Shown piece after piece: positions 21,385 through 33,135 of a DNA stretch of 64,000 bases. The first letter of the stretch is position 1, and each line of letters opens with the position of its first letter. This stretch comes from Neurospora tetraspora. Its lineage: Eukaryota > Ascomycota > Sordariomycetes > Sordariales > Sordariaceae. The stretch lies in contig NW_026944387.1 of NCBI RefSeq assembly GCF_033439725.1, positions 372,001-436,000 on the forward strand, read 5' to 3'. The translations under genes and the position numbers were made by a program. Below the pieces are notes generated by a model. The model saw nothing but the letters and a program-made list of their open reading frames with translations. It did not search any database and was not told where the DNA came from.

Positions 21385-23640
21385 TTAAGCGCCCAAGACA
21401 CAGCCGCAGCCCAACTCCGTGATGAGCCAGCGCATAGCCGGCTGTGCAGCTACCACCGTCTCGCCGTGCATGATAGTCGGGAAGGGCGCAATTAGCCTTC
21501 TTCTAGAGAAAAATTGGATTTCTGTCTTGTCCGGGGAGAAGTCGACGGCGATGTCTACCCCCCATCGGACCATGGCGTCCAATTCTCGCTGGGCCTTCTC
21601 AGCAACCTCCTCGTTAGAAGAGCCGGTGACAAGAACCGCACAATCGTCAGCATAGCCAAAGTGCTGGGCCTCGCTTTCCCCCAGGCGGTGGACTGGCTCC
21701 GTATAGAGCAGGTAAATAATCGGCGATGCTGGGGAACCTTGTGGAAGCCCGCATCTAAGGCGACGCATAGGGGTAATTACCCCCGGATATCGAACGCAGG
21801 CCATTCGATCTGACATAAAAGACTCGACCCAACGGACTACGCAATCTGGCCACCCTGCTCCCGTAGGCGTAAGACTAGCCGGTTAACTAGTACAGCATCG
21901 AAGGCGCCCTTGACGTCGGCCGCCACTAGGGCAGCTACGAGTCCTTTGTCGAGTGCAACTTCGATATCGTGAACTAGGGCCTCCACAATATCGACGGCAG
22001 AGCGTTTCGGGAGGGCACCAGCCTGCTGGGGATTTAAAACCCCGTTGGAGATAGCCGTCCAAACGATTCGCCTACCGATAAGACGTTCAATGCCTTTCCC
22101 AAGGCAAGACAGGAGCGAAATGGGCCGCCATCCCTTGGCCGTCGTCTGGTCTTTTCCCGGCTTCGGTATCATGACTATCTCCGCTTGCCGAAAGACATGT
22201 GGATGATAGCCGGTAGCGACGCAGCCCTGGTAGAGTTGCTAGACAGCGTCCTTAATAGACTCCCAAGACGCTTTCAGCATACGGATTGTAATGCTATCGG
22301 CGCCGGGGGACGTGTTCCCAGTGCCACAGAGGGTTTTATAGACCTCGTCCGCGTGGACGACCGAAGACCAGGGTAGGCGACGACGTGGCACCGAGGGCAC
22401 CCAGCCGGTTTCAAGGTCCTTCGTCCTCGCTGTTCCTTTCTAGTAAAGCCGTACGGAGGGCCTCTGCCTTAGCCTCTGGCTCAACAACCACCTGTCCGTC
22501 TATAACAAGCGGGGGGGCCTCCATACGGTCGCGAGGCTTGTGCCACGCTACGATCCGATAGATGTCCTTGTCGTCCTGTGCCTTAGTAATAAGGTCGTCG
22601 AAAAATAGCTGCTTTGCTTCCCTGACTACCCTTTTGAATTCCTGCCGAAGCGACTCTATCCGTCGGGGAATGGGATTTGGGTTATTATGTCGATAGTTGC
22701 GGAATATCTTAGATGCCTGCGCACACGTCTTATTCCACCACTTTGCGTTCTTCTCAGGTCTCGAAGGCCTGCAGGTAATCTGGAGGGCCTCTGTAAGGAC
22801 GTTGCAGAGGGCCTCGGCGAGCTCGTCGAGCCTTTCCGGGGAGTCCTCGCCTGTAGGGAGGAGCGGGACCAAACCCATGAGAAACGAGACGTTTTCGGCA
22901 TAAAACCTAATAGCCTCTGGGTCTTCACGAAGGACCAGTCGACGGCGGGGAGGCTCTACCGGTTGGGTAGGGATGTCCGTAATGCAAACTTGGTGATGAG
23001 AACCGCAGTCCAGTTCCGGGGCGACCCTTGTTGAGCAAAGGGGAATGTTCGAAAAGGTGAGGTCGATAGTATTGCCACGATTGTGAGTAGGAATGCCGGG
23101 CACCGTTAGTAAATCGAGCCCGTGCTCCATTACGTAGTTAATAATACGCGTGGCGCATTCTGACGTCTCTGCGCCGGGTTGCCAGGTGTAGTGTTTAGCA
23201 TTGAAGTCGCCAGCGAGGAGTGTCTTTGCCGTTGGTTGCCAGTTCTGAAGAGTTTCAAGGGCAGAAACGTCATCGGATCGTCGATAGATATTAACGACGG
23301 TGATTCCCTGCGTCTTTACCCATAGAAGATCCCTTGTAGGCCCGAGAGTGAACCCCCCAGCTGCTATATTCTTACGAACGTAGGTAGCTACCTCCTCTGT
23401 CCACGTGTGAATGGGGGTATAGAGGGCGTAGAAAGGGTGTCCGGGGATACCAAAACGGCCATCGTAGAACCATGCGCGTGGTTCCTGGATCATAATTACA
23501 TCCGCTCCAACTTCACTAGCAGTTTGGAGGGCAATCTCGTGTGTCTCTCGTGTTCGTGCTACGTTGGCTTGAAAGACACGCAACCTAGAATTATCTAGAT
23601 TGTTCAGACCGTCACGAGAGGGGTTCGGGTATCTATTCAT
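21385..23640 (-). pseudogene. LINE ORF2 (endonuclease + reverse transcriptase), frameshifted and truncated
   Basis: It begins at an ATG (23638-23640) overlapping the ORF1 stop as ATGA. The endonuclease domain is intact in one frame: FQANVARTRETHEIAL, IMIQEPRAW, LLAGDFNAKHYTW, and the NTIDLTFSN and DCGSHHQVCI motifs. After 22411 the frame is broken by a shift and by a TAG near 22240. RT continues at 21837-22172 (KPGKDQTTAKGWRPISLLSCLGKGIERLI) and, after another shift, at 21385-21816 (RCGLPQGSPASPIIYLLY; YADDCAVL). Active protein cannot be made from this copy. Confidence 0.85.
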
Positions 23641-25249
23641 AGGCCAGCGGCCCTCCTAGAGGGCGTTTTGTGGCGGCTGGAGCGGCGGACCCCAAAGTCG
23701 GAGGACGAGTACTCGCTAAACTGGGCCTCTATCATAGCCTCATCAGCTCCATCAGCCTCATCAGCTGAGGGCTGGGTTTGGGTAGGGCTGTCGGAGTCCT
23801 CAGGGCCGGAGGGGGCGGAATTGTAACTGGGCAGCTCATCGGAAGACGTGGCGGAATCTTCCTGGCTATCGGGGGGGGGGGTTGGGCGGTCGTATTTCCT
23901 AGTGAAAAGAATGCCGCCGTCGCGGCGATTATCCTTCCGCTGTTGGGGAGTCGGGCGGACTACGGTGTCACCCTGGCGTTTTGGCCACATAGGGCAGTCG
24001 TTATGGGTAATTCGAAAGGGCCCCAGCAATTGGCACATTGAACGCGGCGGTCACACTCACCATGAGCAGTATGTCCACATTGAGAGCATCGCGCGGCGCG
24101 GGCACACCCCTTACTGCCGTGCCATTCAAAGCATTCGGTGCACTGGTTGAGTGGGCGCCTCTTTTGGAGAAGGTGGTTAACGTTACTAACGTCGAAGAGG
24201 CGAAAGGGGGAGACAGGCCTATCGAAGGAAATAAGCTAGGTTGCGTGGGCCTCACCGGGACGGTAGTACTGGGAGGGGCGGAGGGCGACGGGCTCTTGGC
24301 CGGTTTGGACGAAGACCTCGTCCTTAATAGCGGTCGTAGTATCTACGGGGACGATACCCATCCGCATCGTCATAGGCACATTCTGGACGACGTACGTAAC
24401 CCATTTCTTGGGCACTTCGACCTGGATACAGCCGAAGCGGGCGCTAATCTCATCTTTTCGGGCGAGGAGGGTCTGGCGGACTGCGTCGTTCTTAGGCACA
24501 AGGGCGAATCCGGTAGGAACCTTGTGGCATCCGGGGATATCGGTGGGGGCGAGGTGAAGGAGTGTCTGCACCTCTTTACGAATAGCGTAGGCATCTGTAT
24601 CGGTGAAGGGGGAGTCTCTATCAAGTCGTAGGAAGACACGGCCGTCGCTTTGGGGCGATGTAGGAGGTGGGGCAGCCTTACGGGTAGACCCGGAGGCGTG
24701 GGTGGTAGAGCCGGAGCGGGAGCGGGAAGAGCGGGAAGTAGAGCGGGAGGCGGAGGCGGAGTTTGCGCCTTTGGCGGCTATTTCCGCGAACGTGACGGGG
24801 CCTTTTCTCGTATTTACCGGGTCAGTGGAGTCCGGGGTAGACGAAGGTAGGTCCAGGGTAGGCGAAGGTGGTGAGGATGCAGAATTCTTCTGTAAAGCGG
24901 CGGTAATAGTCCGTGCGAGGCGGTCGGCCTCGCGGGCGTGGGCTGGAGAGACGACAGAGAAGCGAGCGAGTTCAGAGTCGAGGGTAGCGGCGAAGGAGCA
25001 GTAGACTTCAGCTCTCGCGAGAGCTTCGGAGATGAGACTCCCTGCGAAGGATAAGATGGGCCCGGCGGTGGTGGCAGTGGCGGTGGTGTGGGCGTGACGG
25101 ACTTCCTCGTCCGCAGTCCGGGCTCTCTTGGCCGACTGCGCCGTTGTAGAGGGCGGGGGTGGGACGCAAAGGGTGTCCGGCAGAGGGGTAACCGGCATCA
25201 TAACCGGCGGCGACGGTTTGGGGGCCCTAGGGGGCGAAGGCGTAGACAT
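23637..25249 (-). pseudogene. LINE ORF1 (gag-like, CCHC zinc knuckles), one internal stop
   Basis: The frame starts at an ATG at 25249 with a Pro/Ser/Thr-rich N-terminus. It continues into a conserved RNA-binding-type region (GRVFLRLDRDSPF, DIPGCHKVPTGFALVPKN, PKKWVTYVVQNVP). A TAG at 24236-24238 interrupts it, but the same frame continues as LISFDRPVSPFRLFDVSN. Cys/His knuckles follow (QCTECFEWHGSKGC, RCSQCGHTAHGEC, QCANCWGPFRITHNDC). TGG to TAG by a G-to-A change would explain the stop. The frame ends at 23637 with a TGA that overlaps the ATG of ORF2. Confidence 0.82.
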
Positions 25250-25607
25250 TTCGTAGTTGTGGTTGTTGAGATATCGACCGTGAAAACGGCGATTTTGGTG
25301 GTGTTAAGGGTTTTGCGGGCAACATAGTGTTAACACTAACGCTTGGCGCCAAGACTTTTTGTTGTGGGAGAGGAAGATGGCTGCCAACGTCAGTGTTGAT
25401 GGCATTTACCCCTCATTGACGGGATCTTACCTCCTGCTTCCATGCCTGTCCAGCGCAAACTTTCAGTTCATCCCGTCTGATATCCGAATCTGAACCGATA
25501 GAAAGGAAGGAACTCGGCCTCGCCTGCCCGTTGACAAGCTCAAGTTCTCAGCCATCTGATACCTCTTTTTGCCTCGCGAGCAGTCGCAATACACTAGGCA
25601 CCTCATT
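25250..25607. other. Junction between LINE 5' end and the next gene
   Basis: The left part is probably LINE 5' UTR. A near-palindromic GTGTTAACAC occurs near 25327. The right part is the 5' flank of the C2H2-type gene. No other gene seen. Confidence 0.35.
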
Positions 25608-28600
25608 ATGGCTCCAGAAGAAAAGATATCCTTGCTTGTCTTACGGGGCATTTCAACGCTCAAGTCACTCATCGAAACTTTCGAGAACGGAATTGAGACT
25701 GAGGAGGAATCGATAGCACTGGCCTCTTCGCACTTGGAACGGTTCAGGCTCTGGGTGGGCAGTCTCGGTGCCCATCGAGAGTCTGGGTCGAGATCACTTG
25801 AGTACAAACTTCGTGATGCATCTTTGATACGGAAGCACATCGTCACCTTGCTCCAAGACCTGTGCAGTTCCGTCGATCAAGGTATGACACAAAGTGACAG
25901 AAACTTTCTCCCTTTACCTGTCTGGTACCTAGAGGGAGCTACAGATGCCATCCAGAAAAGGAAGCTGTTGAAGGCATTAAATCATTCACTGACGTTGACA
26001 ATGGGGCCAAAAAGCATTGTCCGTGACTTCGACGGCTGGGATCTCTCTTGACGATAAGGAGCAACCCAATGATGACAAGGACATCGATGATAAGCTTGCT
26101 GAGCTCTTCTACGGCGGTGACAAAGATGCTATTCATCGGCCCGAGCTGGATCAAGCATTGGGAAGAATTGGACACGCCGTTGATTGCTTGCTACGTCTCT
26201 CAGCAACAATTCGCCATCCAGCTCCGCACGACCAGTTCAAGTCCAGGGCAGGGGCAGAACTCATCGAAGCCTTTCGAGCCCTGGACAAAGACCACATCCG
26301 CCATAAATTCGTCCAACTTGATGAGCCTCTCGTTGACCGTCTGGGCAAGTCAATGGCGATGCGCCGCCATTATTTCAAGTATCGCGAAGAACATGCCAAC
26401 CGAATAGCCCGCGGACTGGAAGAGGTTGAGCAAGGGCTCAAGTGCGATGCTTCCGAGTACACAACCACAAAAACAGCCATTTCTTCGCTCCCCGGACATC
26501 TCAAGGACAATAAGGCTATCTATACCTCTACAGAGACAAGCACAACAGCTTGCGCGGACGAGTTCACTGATTTTGATGACATGCGCTCGCAAACATCGTA
26601 TGCACCAACGGAGGCCAACTCTAGCGAGCTTCGTGTCCCAAGGATACCTCCAGAATACGTTGACGGGCCCTTCAAATGTCCCTATTGTCATATGATTATT
26701 GTCATAGAGACGAGGCACGAGTGGAAGTACAATCCCCCTTTACTTTCATATATCCACGAAAAAAAGGAAATACGAACATCATCCGGACTAACAGACACCC
26801 TCTTCCAGGAAACACATCTTCCGAGACTTGCAACCCTATACCTGCCTTGCAAAGACGTGTACCATCCCAAATCAACAGTTCTCTCGGCGCTCGGAATGGG
26901 TCACGCACATGGAACGCGAGCACTGGAGGGTCTGGCATTGCTCTCTAGGTTGCACCGATGCTTCCTTCGATAACCTTGAGGAGTTCCTAGAGCATAACCA
27001 GTCCGCGCACGGCGGCGAGTTGGCATCTTCCGGGCTGAGGTCTCAATCAAACATCCACGCTTCTTCCGTCAGGGATAAGTCTAAGGCCCGCGGACAGTGT
27101 CCTCTTTGCCCCGAGGTACAGCTCGGTTCTGAGAAGGACTATACCTCTCATGTCTGAAGACATTTGGAAGACCTGGCTTTGTTTGCCTCGCCTCGTGTTG
27201 ACGATGACTACATGTATACCACCCGAGATGACTCAGATGAAGACCAAAACGAACAAGATTTGGCCAAAGAATCAGACGAAGAGGACATGGAAGAAGACGA
27301 GCTTGATACATCGGCCGACACCGCTTATCATGTGGAACTAGAAGTACCCTCCGAAGACGGAGACATTGACGGACGTTACATCGAAGGAGAAGACCCGGGG
27401 GGTTCTGGATTGTCTGATGGCATACTTGATGAGATTACGACATATGCGGGTGAGGCGCAAAGATTACAACCACGAGAAGAAGAGCAACCTTCGGAGTCCA
27501 TCAATGTGCGCGATCAGCAGACCCGAACAATCCAAGATGTGTAACTACAACAACAGCAACAACAACAGAAACCCCCCGACGGTGACGATGATGGAAGTTC
27601 TTCCGGGGCAGAGACGAGGGATACCTACCAGCAGTTTATGGATCACCTAAAAAGTCAATCGAGTTCAGATCCGAAACTCAATGATCCACTGGAAAGAGCC
27701 AAGCTGTATATGCAGAGTAAGGGTAAACTCTTACCAGAAAGGCATCTATTCCCTTCCGCTCCGAGTGCAATGTATCCGACACCTCCGGACGGAATTCAAC
27801 CATTAGGCATGGCTTCCTCTGTCGAGACAGGCTTCGCTGCCAGTCCTGCAAATCAACCCCAGCTTAATGCGATGGCTGGCATAGATACTGTGATACAGAA
27901 CAACGCCCCCCATGCGGAGAACTATGGCAATGGCTGGGAAGGCGGTGACAACAAGCGGGAGCAACAGGCTGGGAATCTTTTGGAGGGCGACAATATGTTC
28001 AGCGACCTCGGGGAAGACGTGTTCGAAGGCAACGAGCTTACCGACGCCGATTTTGACTTCTTCGACGAACAACTCAACGAACAACCCGAGGGTGTCGAGA
28101 TAAATCTCGGCGCAATACCAGAGCTGGGGACGGCAATGGATTTGTCTGCTGATACGGGCCAACCAACTAACTCAGCTCCCCAGACTAACAACAGAGTGGA
28201 AGAATACAAGACGAATACGCAGCCAGCGCAGTAGAGGTGCCTCAGTCGACAAAGATAGCAAAAAACAGACCGAGGACAATCCCGAGTACCCTTCAGGTGC
28301 AAAATGGACCAAGATTAGCAGAAATCTGGTCAATCCCGAGACCCTAACCATAGCGAAAGAGCGATTTAGGGTTGAGGGTGACTCTGTCATCGTCCTACGC
28401 GGCTTGGACAGAGAAATAATCAAAAAATATGTGCACATGACCGCCGAGCTGAGAGCAGAAAGATACGACGGGTCGGACTACGAGAATCGGCCTGTGGAAG
28501 ACTCAAGATCTCCACCTGTTTCCAGCCACGTCGACCAAGCATCTGCTGGACAGGCTAAGCCCCGAGTACCTATTGGTGCCAAATGGACCAAGATAAGTAG

Positions 28601-29171
28601 GAAAAGGGTTAGCCCCGAAGCACTTACTTTAGGCAAGAAGCGATTTAAAGTACGAGGTGACTCTGTTATCGTGCAACGCATCTTGACCCTGGATGAAATC
28701 CGAGAATATAAAGGTAGTACCGCCCAAATCAGGGACGCGAGACAGAAGAGTACCAGCGTAAGCCAGAAGAAAATCCAGACTCGCACACAGATGAGAAATC
28801 AACCTCTGCCAGTCCTCAGGTCTCCCATCAGACCAATGGCCCGGTTATGGATCCGCCCAAAACCGTCAATAAGCTCCTTGTGAGCTCAGGAGCTTCTCAA
28901 GCAAGTCATCCAACGGCGCATCTTCCAGCGAATGCCGATGATGGCGAGATCGAAGCCCACGACAGGAGAGAGAAGGAGAAGGGGGAATTAGCCAAGACTG
29001 TGGCTGCCGTGGAGAAGTGGTTGAGGGCGAAAGACCCATTGGCAAACCCGGTACCCGAGGATAAGCTTGGCCTAGGTAGGAATGGAAGCTCTTGAGAAGC
29101 AGCGGGAGGAGCTTGAATCAGAACTGATGCAGACCTTCCCGAGGAGATCAACCTATCGCCGATTCAACTAA
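25608..29171 (+). pseudogene. Large C2H2-finger / DUF8035-type protein gene, decayed
   Basis: Start ATG at 25608. Exon 1 carries LERFRLWVGSLGAHRESGS and SLEYKLRDASLIRKHIVTLLQDL, typical of this NLR-associated fungal family. An intron at about 25882-26014 leads to GHAVDCLLRLSATIRHPAPHDQF and RRHYFKYREEHANRIARGL. Finger-like Cys/His segments follow (FKCPYCHMII; an intron at about 26729-26808; PYTCLAKTC; HWRVWHCSLGC; QCPLCPE). Then come an acidic region and two tandem C-terminal repeats with GAKWTKISR and RF(K/R)V-GDSVIV, which I take for DUF8035, and a coiled-coil end (ALEKQREELESELMQ). Stops at 27158-27160 (TGA) and 27542-27544 (TAA) lie in otherwise continuous frame, as expected from CGA and CAA by C-to-T. 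Frame changes occur near 28206 and 29075. Role unknown. Confidence 0.75.
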
Positions 29172-29371
29172 GCTCAACAAGTAAGTCTGACTTCTCTCTC
29201 CGTACGCAGCTTCAAAGGCTAACCTGCTTGTTTGTTAGCCGCATACCCGAGAACCCACGCAAACAAAAGAAGCATCGTAGCATATCCGGTAGGTAGATGG
29301 TGTCGGAGCCTGTGTATAGTTGTGGTTAGATACGATTTGTTGTCTTCTTGTATTGTTCAAAGGTGACTTAC

Positions 29372-29855
29372 CCATCGTTATTCGGTCCCAGTTCCTATCA
29401 GCTTCTTTTGACGGCCCGATGAACTCCTTGTGGGGGATAAAGGGGACATCTCGCCTGTCGGTGAAGATTTCTCGTGGCACGGGCGTCTTTGGGTTGATGC
29501 CAAAGTTTCTCAACGTTGGCTCATTGGAGTTGGAGCTCCTTGTGAGGTAAAACCCAGCAGCAACGCCGACTGTAATGGAGAAGATGGGAATGGCCCCGCG
29601 GATAACATGCTCCCTCCACCGTGATTGTCTGCGAATTGGGATATGGACATCAATGCTTTCGCCTGACTCTCGGTTGGAGTCCAGGTGCCCGTGTGCACTC
29701 AAAAGACTTCCAGTTTCATTGTCCGCCTGATGATGTTTCTCGGTTGTTAAGTTTGGGAGTATATGATGATGCAAAGGTGTTGGGAACTTGATTGCTCCTG
29801 CCAAAGGGGAAGACCAGAAAGTGCAAAGATGGAGGTTGGAAGGAGGCACAAGCAA
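29372..29855 (-). pseudogene. DUF3328 (UstYa-like) gene fragment, N-terminal exon only
   Basis: The fragment encodes a cytosolic N-terminus, one membrane segment (HVIRGAIPIFSITVGVAAGF) and the start of the lumenal domain (PREIFTDRRDVPFIPHKEF, EADRNWDRIT). This is the usual first exon of UstYa-family proteins, which act as copper-dependent oxidases in RiPP and related pathways. It ends at a good GTAAGT donor (29366-29371), but no exon with HxxHC motifs follows before the next pseudogene at 29171. No ATG is in frame upstream, so the start is lost or in an unseen exon. Confidence 0.6.
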
Positions 29856-30658
29856 CAGCAGAGGACAGGAGGGGGCGCTCTTACCTCCCCTTCAGGTCAA
29901 CATCACCCCGACGAAAGCCGTCAATGTCAAGATCCAAAATAACTGCGATATCGCACCACTCTCCAAGTCTTCACATGTCAGCAACGCCGCGCATCTCGTT
30001 CAACTTGTGCTCACTCGGGTAGGTCCAACACAAACACTCGATCATCAGTTGGACACCTTCCTAAAGCACGCACAACCAAGAGCGGCTATGAGACGCAATG
30101 TGAGAAAATGTGAATTATACAGGGCCAAGGACGTGCGGAACGAGTGATCGGAGGTGTGTCGAAGATTCGGAGGACCCTTGTCGCCAACTTGGCCGGGACT
30201 GCCCCGCCTTGTCCCCGTTGTAGGGCCCGGGCCGCTACCGACTGCGGGCCTTCCGCAGAAGCCCCGCCAATTTTTTGGTCACTGTGCTCCACATTTTGTC
30301 TGTTTTGTCTGGCATTGTCTCCTCCTGTTCTCTCTAGAACTCTCCTTGATACAGCTCCCAAGAACTGAGATGCAGTGACATTCGAGCGGAGAAACAGTTA
30401 CAATATGATCTGATCATGGACAGATATGGTGTTTGCGCGGGGAAGTGACATAAGACTGGCGTCTAGATCCCTCTCTGTACCCCTGTTTGTCGCAGTTCGG
30501 TTATCGGCCTCCGGTATAAGCTTGCGACATCTTGGTGATGCTTGGGCAAAGAACGGGGAGTTTGGATATCCCTTTGCCCAAGCCTATCTGCGTCCTTTCT
30601 GTCTCGAGGTCGAACACAGGGGAACTTCCAACCTTAAACTTCCCATTTCCCAAGAACA
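29856..30658. other. Intergenic stretch between divergent DUF3328 remnants
   Basis: No convincing gene. It separates two divergently oriented UstYa-like relics and may hold their old promoters. The stretch 30150-30260 is GC-rich, without a clear frame. Confidence 0.35.
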
Positions 30659-31517
30659 ATGCAGTCCAAGATCAAGTCCTCAGACGACGAAAAGCTTCGA
30701 GATATCCAGCTCAATGCACCAATTCGGACCCATTCGATTGCCAGGGAGCGGCAAAACAATCGCATTCTTCTCATAGCAGTGTATTTTCTCTGTTTGGGAT
30801 GGCTCACGACATTGGCCTTCTGGTACAAGACTGCACCGAAAAATAATGGGCCACTGCATGTCTACTCCCACATTCCCATCCCAAAGGGAGTGTTCGTTCC
30901 TGTGAAGAAGGTATTTCAACTAGATGGACGATATATCGGTGGCGCAGCGGAGGTTGAGCAGGAATGGGAAGAACTAGTCACTGGTTAGTATCGTCTAAGC
31001 CAAAGGTTTACATAATATGATCATGAACTGACCGAGTCCGACAGGCCATGATACCGTCAGGATTGAGAACCCCAATAAATGGGGACTTCGTCAGGGAATC
31101 GTTGTCCCGTGCGATCACCCAAACACCCAGCTGTACTGTCTGGTAAGAACCTCCCTGTTCCTGTACCCAGTTCCGTCACCCTTTCCCAAACGAAGACTGA
31201 CAAATATTCCTCAGAATATAATCCGCTACCACTACCAATATTACGTCGATCTCGACGACGAACTTGGACTAGACCCAGAAGAGGAGTTTAAGTGGAAGAT
31301 CTTAGTCGAGTATTGCTTCGAGTATTTGCGCTAGGGAATCTCCTGCGGCCGTGATCTGATTATTGAGGGTAATAGTCCCATCAAAGTTGGAAAGGGCCAT
31401 GCAACTTCCGTGACGAGGTGGGGTGTTGAACATGATTGTATCGACTTTGACAAGTTGAGACAGTTCCAGATTGAACAAGAGGCGAAGTATGATCTAACGT
31501 GGCAGAATCCTCAGTAA
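30659..31517 (+). pseudogene. DUF3328 (UstYa-like) gene with both HxxHC motifs degraded
   Basis: Exons 30659-30983, 31045-31142 and 31215-31517 splice in phase. There is a transmembrane segment (ILLIAVYFLCLGWLTTLAFW) and the EVEQEWEELVTG-HDTVR junction of the family. The first metal-binding motif, normally HxxHC, reads TQLYC, and the second reads VEYCFEYLR. In both, a His is replaced by Tyr (CAC/CAT to TAC/TAT). A TAG at 31332-31334 replaces the expected Gln after EYLR, and the frame continues GISCGRDLIIEGNSPIKV to a TAA. All of these fit C-to-T changes. The active-site ligands are lost, so it is not expected to function. Confidence 0.75.
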
Positions 31518-31838
31518 AACTCGTGGCTACCAGCTAGTTAGGGTCGGTGGGAGACATAGCAGTAACATGAATCATGTTTGAACTCGAAGTTTGCATGTCC
31601 ATCAATGGATTTTTCACCAGCCGTGGCCGTGCGATGTTGTGAGTCTTTTGCGCTCATAGGTCAAGTAGGTAGTTGAGTACCACATTTACTTGTAAAGAAG
31701 GAACATAAGCTGGGAAAGAGAATCGACAAAGATTGCAAGAAGGAGCAACTTATAAAGACACGAGAGGGGTCAACGGAGAAAAGGAATACGTAGGAGAAAG
31801 AGTTCAAATTAGTACCCTTCTGAACCAGCAAGCCAATC
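31518..31838. other. Intergenic stretch, no gene seen
   Basis: This lies between the convergent DUF3328 relic and the acetyltransferase gene. No repeat or coding frame recognised. Confidence 0.35.
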
Positions 31839-32534
31839 TTAAACCGCAACAGCACTCACGGACTCCTTCACGGCCTCCTCCGCAATCTTCTCCGGAATCT
31901 TCTCCGGCACCGTCGCGGCAGCCGGCGCCTCCTTTGGCAACCCATAAACACTGACATCCTCACTCATCCCCTTCTTAATCCACACCTGCCCAACCACATT
32001 CGGTCCAAACACTAACAGTTGCCTCAATCCCACGTTAATGAAACCCAAGCTTCTGAATACCGCACCACTGGCCTTATTCGCCGGGCCATGAAGTCCCAGG
32101 ATATCCTTCACCCCCTGCGCCTTCTCGACATACTCCATCAATCCCTGCGCCGCCTCTTTCGCGTATCCCTTCTTCATGTACTCCGACAAAATCGCGAAAC
32201 CCAAATCCGGCGCGGTATAAGATCCGGGCTCATCACCGCGCATCAGCGACACCGTACCGATTGGCGTGGCGGAGGCCAGATCGTCTGGGTTCGCAGGGTT
32301 GCGGAGAGAGAAGAGGTAAGTACCGTAGCCATTGCGGGCGTGTTCGGCGCGGAAGCGGCCCTCGAGTTGACGGCGCGCGACGTCGCGGGTGGTGACGGGT
32401 GTCTTTCCCTCGTTGGCAATGAACTCGGGGGTGTTGTAGAGGGCGACGAGGAAGTCGCAGTGGGAATCGAGGTCGGGTTGAAGGTAGGAGATGAGGAGGC
32501 GGGGGGTCTCGATTTTGAAGGTGGGGTCCGACAT
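31839..32534 (-). CDS. GNAT acetyltransferase (RimJ/RimL type)
   Basis: An intact single-exon frame of 231 codons from an ATG at 32534. It has the N-terminal ETPRLLISYLQPD strand that starts RimL-type proteins, IGTVSLMRGDEPGS (beta 4), DLGFAILSEYMKKGYAKEAAQGLMEYV (acetyl-CoA-binding motif A with the R/Q-x-x-G-x-A loop, here KKGYAKEA) and GLHGPANKASGAVFRSLGFINVG (motif B). The Ala/Lys/Glu-rich C-terminal tail is outside the fold. Members N-acetylate small molecules or protein N-termini; the substrate is unknown. It is the only undamaged gene among the DUF3328 relics, so membership in an old biosynthetic cluster is possible but unproven. Confidence 0.85.
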   Translation of the reverse strand: MSDPTFKIETPRLLISYLQPDLDSHCDFLVALYNTPEFIANEGKTPVTTRDVARRQLEGRFRAEHARNGYGTYLFSLRNPANPDDLASATPIGTVSLMRGDEPGSYTAPDLGFAILSEYMKKGYAKEAAQGLMEYVEKAQGVKDILGLHGPANKASGAVFRSLGFINVGLRQLLVFGPNVVGQVWIKKGMSEDVSVYGLPKEAPAAATVPEKIPEKIAEEAVKESVSAVAV

Positions 32535-33135
32535 GGTTGTCGGTGGTGGTGTTGGCGTGGTTTGGATGAGATGGGTTTAAGGTGTGCTTTTCATCCAATG
32601 TGTGATTTAAGGTGGTGTTCTATTAAGATGAAAGTCCTTGGAAGATGGATTATTTGGAGTTTCTTTGCTTGGTGAAAGTCTGAAAGTGATATCGTGAAGA
32701 AGGCAAGAGGGAATGAGGACCCTAAAATATATGTACTTTCCCCCCGCATGAAAACCATTCCAAATTTCCAATGCAACACTGCATCTGACATTTTGGACAG
32801 GAAGCGGCGTTGGTCCGCGGTAACCTCAGAAATCAGCACTAAAACAGGTGAGTCAATGATGCCCACTGAACAGTTACATCCCCATGATGGAGGCAAGGAC
32901 CTTGTAGTTGTGGTTGCAGCGGTTTGTCCGGGGATAAGACATCGATGTTCCAGCGCAAAAAAAGCTACAAGCTTTCAATCAAAGACCATGCCTCAAGATT
33001 GCAATTTGGAATGGTGAAAAGAGGCAATGGAATGGATAAAAGTTTTTGTTGGGAATTGTGGTGAGGAAGTAAATAAAGCCCCTGAAAGTACCCTAAAAAT
33101 AGAGCCCCTATTTCCGCACACTGGATTGTCCCTTA
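32535..33135. other. Intergenic stretch, no gene seen
   Basis: This is the 5' flank of the acetyltransferase gene and the 3' flank of the third DUF3328 relic. No coding frame recognised. Confidence 0.35.

Larger units (their letters stand above)
21385..25249 (-). mobile_element. Tad-like non-LTR retrotransposon (LINE), degenerate and missing its 3' end
   Basis: The element reads right to left: ORF1 (gag-like), then ORF2 with apurinic endonuclease and reverse transcriptase. The coding order is correct and about 3.9 kb is present. The sequence stops soon after the RT palm (YADDCAVL): no thumb end, RNase H, 3' UTR or tail is found before 21380. LINE copies normally lose the 5' end, so the missing 3' end implies a later deletion or rearrangement. 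Bases 25250-25350 are the probable 5' UTR. Confidence 0.88.

Noticed and set aside
24038-24631. 197-codon plus-strand frame
   Set aside because: Antisense of the LINE ORF1 zinc-knuckle region.
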